Source: an uncultured Roseobacter sp.
GTDB taxonomy: Bacteria; Pseudomonadota; Alphaproteobacteria; Rhodobacterales; Rhodobacteraceae
Reading direction: 5' to 3'
Length of the DNA stretch: 64,000 nucleotides
Assembly: GCF_947493125.1 (NCBI RefSeq)
Contig: NZ_CANLQB010000004.1
Location: 310,001 to 374,000 of the forward strand
Of the stretch, positions 58,110 to 64,000 are shown piece by piece. The notes under the pieces were generated by a model. It was not told the origin of the DNA, ran no database searches, and saw only the letters and a list, made by a program, of their open reading frames with translations. Each line of letters starts with the position of its first letter. Position 1 is the stretch's first letter. The position numbers were made by a program, and so were the translations under genes.

Positions 58110-59723
58110 TTACCCCTGAACCGCGCGCAACGCCACCCCTGCTTTGGAGAGCGCGTCCCAGATGCGCCCGTCCCGGCCGTAGATGTCACGGCGGAACTGG
58201 GTGCGGCCTTTGCTGTCGGTAAAGGCGGTGCGGTAGATGATGTGCACGGGCACGGGGTCTTTCAGATCGACCTGCGTTTCCTTGCCCGTGGCCAGCGTGC
58301 GCTGAAACAGCCCCTGCGGATCGTTTGTCTGCTTGGCAAGCAGCGCGTAGGCAAAGTCGAACGGATCCGCGAGGCGGATGCAGCCGTGGCTGTAGGCGCG
58401 CACTTCCCGGCCAAAGAGGTTTTTGGCGGGCGTGTCGTGCAGATAGATGTTGTGCTTGTTCGGGAACATGAACTTCACCAGCCCCAGCGCATTGCCCCGG
58501 CTGGGTGGCTGGCGCATGGCAAAGGGGAAGTTGGCGGGCGTGAACTGGGTGAAATCAACGGCGGAGCGGTCAATTCGGCGGCCGCTGCGGTCGGTGATCT
58601 CGATGTGGTTGACCGCGTTGGGGTTGGCCTGCAGCTCCGGCAGGTATTCCTTGGTCACGATCGAGCGCGGCACGTACCAGCTGGGGTTGATGACCATGAA
58701 CTCCATCACGTCGGAAAATTCGGGCGACTGGCGATCGCGCGCGCGATGCCCGATGACCGAGCGGGTCTGAAAGGTGATCTTGCCGTTGTCGATGATCTTG
58801 GCGGAGAAATCGGTGAGGTTGACCTCGATGTGGCGCTTGCCGCGCTCCTGGTTCATCCAGCGCTCGCGCTCCATCGCCACGATCACCGATTGCAGACGCT
58901 CCTGAACCGAGACGTTGATCTCGGTCATGGTGCCGGGGCCGGCCACGCCGTCTTCGGCCAGACCATGGGCCCGCTGGAAGCTCTGGACCGCCGCCGTCAT
59001 AGTGGCGTCATAGGACTGCCCCGCGGTGCGCTTCATATACCCCATGCGCACAAGACGGTCGCGCAGCGCCACGACCGAGGCCCCCGAGGCCCCTGGCTTG
59101 AGGGTGTTGGCGGGCACCGTCTGGCCCCAGCCGCCCTGCGCCAGCAGACGCTCCAGCCGGAGCTTCTCCTTCATCAGCGCGGTGTATTCATGGGTCCGGG
59201 GCGCCAGCGCCCGGAAGAAGCCCTTGGGCGAGGATTTGGCGAAGTTCACCAGATAGGACGTGCGGTCCCGGTACGGCACCTTGCGCACGATGGCCTTGTC
59301 GATGCGGCCGGGGATCAGCACGCCGGTCTGCAGATCCCGGGCGTATTGCAGGAAGACCCGGCTCATCTCGACCTCGAGCAGGCCGAGGTCGCGCGGGCTG
59401 CGGGCGGCTTTCATCTTCGCCTGCAGGCCCGCCACATCATAGCGCTCAGCGGGCAGGCCGTGGTTGGCGGCGTTGCTGAGCGCCTGGATCAGGGCCGCAC
59501 GGCGGTTCCGATCCCGTCCCTTGCCGGTCCAGATCGCCTCGAACTTGTTGGCCTGGTAAAAGGCGGCGATGTCCTCGTCGCGGGCAGAGGCCTCGGCCAC
59601 CGCCTGTTTGAAGGCGGTCACCTGTGCCACAGCGGGTGTCGGCGCGACAAAAGCGAGCAGCGCCAGAACTAGACCCGCCATCGTGAAAACCAGCGGTCGT
59701 GTGATCAAACCAAAAGTAGCCAT
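58110..59723 (-). CDS. L,D-transpeptidase, YcbB (LdtD) type
   Basis: It forms 3-3 crosslinks in peptidoglycan. The 537-residue precursor has an N-terminal hydrophobic signal/anchor (LVFTMAGLVLALLAFVAPTPAVAQ), a scaffold domain (about 40-190), a peptidoglycan-binding domain (VQSFQRAHGLAEDGVAGPGTMTEINVS, near 240), and the YkuD domain ending in SHGCIRLADP with catalytic C448. The ATG at 59721-59723 follows GCGAGGG by six bases. It heads an operon with lpxD, which starts 31 bases after it, then the ACP and KAS genes. Confidence 0.93.
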   Translation of the reverse strand: MATFGLITRPLVFTMAGLVLALLAFVAPTPAVAQVTAFKQAVAEASARDEDIAAFYQANKFEAIWTGKGRDRNRRAALIQALSNAANHGLPAERYDVAGLQAKMKAARSPRDLGLLEVEMSRVFLQYARDLQTGVLIPGRIDKAIVRKVPYRDRTSYLVNFAKSSPKGFFRALAPRTHEYTALMKEKLRLERLLAQGGWGQTVPANTLKPGASGASVVALRDRLVRMGYMKRTAGQSYDATMTAAVQSFQRAHGLAEDGVAGPGTMTEINVSVQERLQSVIVAMERERWMNQERGKRHIEVNLTDFSAKIIDNGKITFQTRSVIGHRARDRQSPEFSDVMEFMVINPSWYVPRSIVTKEYLPELQANPNAVNHIEITDRSGRRIDRSAVDFTQFTPANFPFAMRQPPSRGNALGLVKFMFPNKHNIYLHDTPAKNLFGREVRAYSHGCIRLADPFDFAYALLAKQTNDPQGLFQRTLATGKETQVDLKDPVPVHIIYRTAFTDSKGRTQFRRDIYGRDGRIWDALSKAGVALRAVQG

Positions 59724-60024
59724 TCTGAACCCTCGCAAAAAATACCTCTCCGTTTTGGCGGGCTGGTTTCATCCTGTCCAATAACAAATTCCGGGCTCGC
59801 CGAGGAAAGGCACACCTGATGCAGGTCTGCATCGCCCCAAGCAAAATCCGTGATCGCGGCCTCAAATTGGCGAGATTTTGCCTAAAATTGTTCGAAAAAC
59901 ACCGCCCGCCCGTTCAGCACTTGGTTAACAAACGCCGCTATGACATACCCATGTTGCATCTGGGGAAGAGATGACACCCTCGTGTAACATCACGGGCAAA
60001 GGCAGAATACGGGGCGAAGACCAC

Positions 60025-60594
60025 ATGACGACAGACATTGCATCGGGCATGTCTCGCCGCGCTCTTTTGGGCGCATTCGCGGCGACGGCCATCACGGCAG
60101 CACCAACATTCGCGAACGCGGCAGGGTTCCTGCGCGGGGGTGGCGACATCCGGCGGATCAAGATGTACTCCGGCCGGACCGGCGAACGCATCGACATGAT
60201 CTATTGGATCGAAGGTGAATATGTGCGGGATGCGGTCAAGGAAATCAATCACTTCATGCGGGACTGGCGCACCGATGGTGTGACATCCATGGACCTGCGC
60301 ACCATCGACATCATGTCGGCGGCGCACAACCTTCTGGACGCGTCGGAGCCCTATATGCTGCTTTCGGGCTATCGCAGTCCGCAGACCAACGCGATGTTGC
60401 GCTCGCGCAGCCGCGGGGTGGCCAAGAACTCGCTGCACATGAAGGGCCAGGCTGCGGATCTGCGGCTGTCGAGCCGGACGGTGTCTCAGGTCGCGCGGGC
60501 GGCGGCGGCTTGCCGCGGGGGTGGTGTTGGTAAATACACGCGGTCCAATTTCGTGCATATGGACTGCGGCGTGGTGCGCACCTGGGGGCGCTGA
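60025..60594 (+). CDS. Tat-exported DUF882/M15-type peptidase-like protein (YcbK family)
   Basis: The 189-residue precursor has a Tat-like signal (SRRALLGAFAATAITAAPTFANA). The mature domain is of the DUF882 or D-Ala-D-Ala carboxypeptidase-like (M15) fold: SGYRSPQTNAMLRSRSRGVAKNSLHMKGQAADLRL has the zinc His and Asp, and FVHMDCG has the second His. It probably trims peptidoglycan in the periplasm; E. coli relatives (YcbK/MepK) cut crosslinks made by L,D-transpeptidases, which fits its place 301 bases from the Ldt gene. The ATG at 60025 is chosen. Confidence 0.9.
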   Translation: MTTDIASGMSRRALLGAFAATAITAAPTFANAAGFLRGGGDIRRIKMYSGRTGERIDMIYWIEGEYVRDAVKEINHFMRDWRTDGVTSMDLRTIDIMSAAHNLLDASEPYMLLSGYRSPQTNAMLRSRSRGVAKNSLHMKGQAADLRLSSRTVSQVARAAAACRGGGVGKYTRSNFVHMDCGVVRTWGR

Positions 60595-60625
60595 CCCCTC
60601 TTTTCGCTTCATAGCCCGGTAGGAA

Positions 60626-60648
60626 AGCGGTCGTTTGGCCGCTTTTTT
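60626..60648 (+). terminator. intrinsic terminator after the DUF882 gene
   Basis: AGCGGTC (60626-60632) pairs with GGCCGCT (60637-60643) with one wobble, loop GTTT, and the stem runs into a T6 tract. Confidence 0.88.
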
Positions 60649-61074
60649 GTTTCATTCTGACATATTCCGCAAGCGCTCCTGAGCGCAGGCTGGCAGGCAG
60701 AGGGCCAGTTGCGCTCAGGGCTCAAGAGAATCGTCGGGGTGGAGCCAGAATTCGGGGAGATGTGCGTCCGTTTGCGGCAGGTCCGGTCTCGGGGAGGAGA
60801 CGCTTGGAGCGTTGCAACCCGCCCGTGTGCAGTGGGTTGCAACGTCCTTCCGGTTTGCCCAAGCGTTACGCACTTGAATTCTGATTCCGGATGCGAAAAT
60901 GGAACTTCAAATGAGCAGCTAGTGAAAAGCAAATCTGGTACTCGTTACTCGATTGCACTTAACGGTGCGCACGATATCCAACACCCACACTGTGCCACTT
61001 TATTGCCTTAATTGGCCGCGTGGGTAAATTCGTGTGATTACGTAGGTAGATTTGCCTATGCCGCCCCGACCGGT
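60649..61074. other. gap with one long inverted repeat
   Basis: No gene is supported in these 426 bases. An inverted repeat GTTGCAACCC (60811-60820) and GGGTTGCAAC (60834-60843) has perfect 10-bp arms around 13 bases; the pair 60810/60844 extends it by one. No T-run follows. The region from about 60850 to 61070 is notably AT-richer than its surroundings. Confidence 0.5.
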
Positions 61075-61710
61075 TCAGGTGCGCTCGAAAAGCTTGGTGG
61101 TGATTGACAGATCGACCAGTTCGGCGACCGAATTCACCCGCATCTTCTCGAGTATCCGGGCGCGGTGATGGTCGACCGTGCGCGGGCTGATGTCGAGCTG
61201 CCGGGCCACATCCTTGCTGGACGCGCTGGACGGATTGGACACGAAGAGCCCGGCGATCTCGCGCTCGCGGTCGGTCAGCTTCTCGAACCGGGCCCGGGCA
61301 TTGCGCGCCTTGTCCTGGCCGCGCCGTCGCTGGGCGTCAATCTTGAGTGCGGCATCGACCTGCTTGACCAAGGCCTCCTGCCGGAAGGGCTTTTCCAGAA
61401 AATCGATGGCACCAAGCTTCATCGCCTGCACCGATTCCGGCACACCGCCATGGCCGGTGACGAAGATGACGGGCAGCCCGTAGCCACGCGTGACCAGCAG
61501 CTTCTGCAGCTCCAGCCCCGACATCTGGGGCATGCCGTAATCGAGGATGAGACAGCCCGACTGGTCAGGGGCGTAGCCGTCGAGAAACTCCTGCGCCGAG
61601 GCGAAGACCTGGGTGGTGTAGCCGCGCGTCCGCAGCGCCCGGGACAGCGATGTCCGGATGTCCTCGTCATCATCGACGATGAAGATGCACGGATCAGACG
61701 CTGAATTCAT
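61075..61710 (-). CDS. FixJ-like response regulator
   Basis: The 211-residue protein has a receiver domain (about 1-125) with D57 in CLILDYGMPQMSGLELQ and the lysine of FLEKPFRQEALV, then a LuxR/FixJ-type helix-turn-helix (LTDREREIAGLFVSNPSSASSKDVARQLDISPRTVDHHRARI). Its ATG (61708-61710) lies inside the end of the upstream kinase gene, overlapping it by 17 bases, so the two form a cognate pair. The target genes are unknown. Confidence 0.9.
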   Translation of the reverse strand: MNSASDPCIFIVDDDEDIRTSLSRALRTRGYTTQVFASAQEFLDGYAPDQSGCLILDYGMPQMSGLELQKLLVTRGYGLPVIFVTGHGGVPESVQAMKLGAIDFLEKPFRQEALVKQVDAALKIDAQRRRGQDKARNARARFEKLTDREREIAGLFVSNPSSASSKDVARQLDISPRTVDHHRARILEKMRVNSVAELVDLSITTKLFERT

Positions 61711-64000
61711 CGCGCTTCTCTTCCACGGTCTTGGGCACCAATGCGGGCACGGTAAAGCAGAATTGCGACCGGCCCTGCCCGTCCTTCTGATACCACAGTT
61801 TGCCGCCGTGGGAGTCGATGATCGACCGGCAGATCGAGAGGCCCAGCCCCATGCCGTCCTCTTTCGTGCTCTCGAATTGCTCGAAGAGCTTGATCGCGGG
61901 GTCGAAGCCCGGCCCGGTATCGGTGATCCGCGCGGACAACCCGCCATCGACGGTGTCCGCCTCGATCCAGATCACGCGCTCGGCCACATCGCTGTCGCTG
62001 ATCGCCTCGATGGCGTTGCGCAGCAGGTTGAGCAGCACCTGGGCAATCTGCACCCGCGAGCCATAGACCGGCTCCAGCCCGTGCGCTGCGGTGCGGATCG
62101 CGATGCCGTTGTCCTTGGCCTCGGAGCGCACCAGGTGCAGCGTCTGCTCCATCAACTCCTCGAAATCGAAGGGGGCCTTCTCGACACCGTCTTTTTTAAC
62201 GAAGCCGCGCAGCGCCTTGATGATGTCGCCGGCGCGATGCGCGTGGCGGTCGGTCTCTTCGACGATGGTTTTCAGCTCTTCGACGTCGCAGGCGTTCTGC
62301 TTCAGCTGGAAGAGGACGCTGTCCATGTTCTGGGTGATCGCGAGCAGCGGCTGGTTGAGCTCATGCGCGAGGCTGGTGGCCATCTGCCCCATCACGTTGA
62401 CCCGGCTGGAATGGGACAGATCGCGGTTCAGGCGCCGGATCTTGCTCTCCGCCGCCTTGCGTTCGCTGATGTCGTCCACTGTCATCACCGCGTGGCGCGC
62501 ATTGCCGGTCTCGTCACGGATGACGATGACGTTCTCGCTGACCCAGATCACGCTGCCGTCTTTGCGCAGCAGGCGCTTGTCGTGCAGGTATTCGGAGCGG
62601 GTCTGCCCGCCATCGGAAAAGAAGAACGCTGCGACGTCGTCATCCGGGTGCGAGATGTCATGCACCGTCAGCTCCAGCACCTCCGCCGCGTCGTAGCCCA
62701 GCATCTCGGCAAACTTGCTGTTCACGCGCATCAGCCGCCCGGTGCCCTTCTCGACCTGCGCCATCCCCCGCGAGGCGAGATCGAAGGTGCGCCCGAACTC
62801 GGTTTCGGACTGCTTGCGCTCGGCAATGGCCTGCACCAGCGTTTCATTGGCGCGCTCGAGCTCGCGGTAGGTCTTGGGCATGGGCTCGGCGGCGGAAATC
62901 TCGCCTTGCGAGACCAGTGACGAGCGCACGGCGAAGGCGCGCACCGGCTTGTGGATGACATGCGCCAGCGCCAGCCCGAAGGCCGCCGTCAGCAGCGCGA
63001 TGGAGGCGGCGATCCAGACGTTCTGGGTGCGGTTGGCCTTGATTTCGCCGGTGAAATCCACCTCGGGCGCGTAAACGGCGATGGTCCAGGGCAAGGCTTC
63101 GCTGATCACCGGCATCACGGTGGAGACATAGGTGGAGCCGCCATGGTTGAACCGCGTGGAGATTTCGCGCGCGACCGAGATGTCATCGTCGGCGGCGAGG
63201 TGGCCGAAGGCGGCGCGCGCCACCGGGTCGCCGATCTCGCCGATATTGACGAAGCGGAAGGTGCCATCGGCCCTGGCGGTGCTGATCAGATCCTGGCTGG
63301 GGTGCGCGATCACATCGCCGTTGCGGTTCAGGATCAGCGCCTTGCCGCTGTCACCGATGTTGAGACGCGACAGGAACTCGGAGATCGACTCGATCCCGAT
63401 ATCGACGCCGACGACGCCCTGCAGCGTGCCGCTGCTGTCGAACACCGGTGAGGCCGCGGTGATCCCCGGTGTCTGCGAGGTGAAGAAGATGTAGGGGTCG
63501 GTCCAGATGCTGGTGAGTTTCTCGCTTGCCGTCTGATACCAGAGCCGGCCGCGCGGATCGAAGGTATCCTCGGGGTCCGCGCGATATTCTACCGCGCCAT
63601 AGCTGTCATCGCGCCAGATCAGATCGGTGGTGCGGACGCCCTCGTCGTGCCGGATGATCTTGGTCCGGAAGGGACCCGGCCCGCCGCTGCGCATCACATA
63701 GACGAAATTGCCCGCCTCGTCGCCGTAGAAGAGCCCGGCGAACTGCGGCGAGATCTGCAGTTGCTGGAAGAGCAGTTTCTCCAGCTGCTGGAAATTGTCG
63801 CTGGCGATGACCTCGTTCTCGGCCAGGCGCGTGGCCAGTTCCGCCGCCCCCTTGGCGGGGGTCAGGAAGCCCTTGGAGTGCTCGATCGTATTGGTGCCGA
63901 CGTCGCTGAGCAGCTGGCGCGCGTGCTCCAGCAGCACTTTTTCCGAGGTCAGGAAGGAGGAGAAGACCACAATGGTCACGGCCACGAACTGCAGGCCGGC
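61694..64000 (-). CDS. cache-PAS sensor histidine kinase, N-terminus outside window
   Basis: The frame is open to the right edge, where AGLQFVAVTIVVF is the middle of a membrane helix, so the N-terminal end is missing. The 768 visible residues contain a large periplasmic dCACHE domain (about 30-290, YGDEAGNFVYVMR and GVVGVDIGIESISEFLSRL), a second helix near 310-330, a PAS domain (about 370-480, PAS motif FAEMLGYDAAEVLELT), and a HisKA site (near 540, SLAHELNQPLLAIT). A HATPase domain with LNLLRNAIEAI, DTGPGFD and GMGLGLSICRSI follows. It is paired with the FixJ-like regulator. The ligand is unknown; dCACHE domains often bind amino or organic acids. Confidence 0.92.
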   Translation of the reverse strand, partial: AGLQFVAVTIVVFSSFLTSEKVLLEHARQLLSDVGTNTIEHSKGFLTPAKGAAELATRLAENEVIASDNFQQLEKLLFQQLQISPQFAGLFYGDEAGNFVYVMRSGGPGPFRTKIIRHDEGVRTTDLIWRDDSYGAVEYRADPEDTFDPRGRLWYQTASEKLTSIWTDPYIFFTSQTPGITAASPVFDSSGTLQGVVGVDIGIESISEFLSRLNIGDSGKALILNRNGDVIAHPSQDLISTARADGTFRFVNIGEIGDPVARAAFGHLAADDDISVAREISTRFNHGGSTYVSTVMPVISEALPWTIAVYAPEVDFTGEIKANRTQNVWIAASIALLTAAFGLALAHVIHKPVRAFAVRSSLVSQGEISAAEPMPKTYRELERANETLVQAIAERKQSETEFGRTFDLASRGMAQVEKGTGRLMRVNSKFAEMLGYDAAEVLELTVHDISHPDDDVAAFFFSDGGQTRSEYLHDKRLLRKDGSVIWVSENVIVIRDETGNARHAVMTVDDISERKAAESKIRRLNRDLSHSSRVNVMGQMATSLAHELNQPLLAITQNMDSVLFQLKQNACDVEELKTIVEETDRHAHRAGDIIKALRGFVKKDGVEKAPFDFEELMEQTLHLVRSEAKDNGIAIRTAAHGLEPVYGSRVQIAQVLLNLLRNAIEAISDSDVAERVIWIEADTVDGGLSARITDTGPGFDPAIKLFEQFESTKEDGMGLGLSICRSIIDSHGGKLWYQKDGQGRSQFCFTVPALVPKTVEEKRDEFSV

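Noticed and set aside
57942-59672. 576-codon plus-strand frame opposite the L,D-transpeptidase and lpxD
   Set aside because: It crosses two real genes antisense and has no protein-like pattern.

Overview
The window reads as an ordinary chromosomal stretch of an alphaproteobacterium of the order Rhodobacterales (Roseobacter-type). The grounds are a CckA-type hybrid kinase next to recA, a recA promoter carrying the alphaproteobacterial LexA box GAAC-N7-GAAC, a Usg protein, a zwf-pgl-pgi sugar operon, class II DAHP synthase, and protocatechuate (pca) genes. Most genes are GC-rich. Lower-GC patches mark the IS/pca region (about 25.6-28 kb) and two orphan genes (49040-49555 and 51964-52632). No phage, CRISPR array or defence island is visible.

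Layout. 1-9 kb: the start of a small DUF6614-like gene, gyrA, usg, a radical SAM enzyme, and the operon zwf-pgl-pgi behind a LacI-type palindrome. 9-16.8 kb: a small exported protein, tRNA-Gly(CCC), a methyltransferase plus a RACo-type corrinoid-activation ATPase, a ureohydrolase (agmatinase-like), guaB, and an RsmB-like rRNA methyltransferase. 16.9-25.6 kb: cckA, recA, alaS, a DUF1330 protein and typA. 25.6-27.7 kb: IS30-family debris plus one almost intact IS30 copy stopped by a single in-frame TGA. 27.8-30.3 kb: pcaC-pcaH-pcaG and a beta-keto acid cleavage enzyme, tightly overlapping.

30.3-41 kb, minus strand: yicC-gmk-gamma carbonic anhydrase-PLP enzyme-phoR form one compact run. After a PHO box of three 7-bp units follow pstS-pstC-pstA-pstB-phoU-phoB. 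The PhoR here has no visible membrane segment. 41-45.8 kb: a PAS_5 protein, class II DAHP synthase, a GlxA/AraC regulator and an exported sugar dehydrogenase. 46-51.9 kb: a branched-chain amino acid type ABC operon (binding protein, livG, a 55-codon ORF, livF, an unknown exported protein, livH, livM).

52-64 kb: an orphan membrane protein, a YjgR-type ATPase, a 428-bp gap with two + strand intrinsic terminators that no annotated gene needs (candidate small RNAs), an IalB protein, an operon of L,D-transpeptidase-lpxD-acp-ketoacyl synthase (cell envelope), a Tat-exported DUF882/M15-type protein, and a FixJ-like regulator overlapping a cache-PAS histidine kinase that runs off the right edge.

I do not see a clear new multi-gene system. 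The most unusual items are the 55-codon ORF that exactly tiles livG to livF, the unexplained exported gene inside the liv operon, the two small-RNA candidates at 54.3-54.6 kb, the corrinoid-activator/methyltransferase pair without its partners, and the membrane-free PhoR encoded apart from the rest of the Pho locus.
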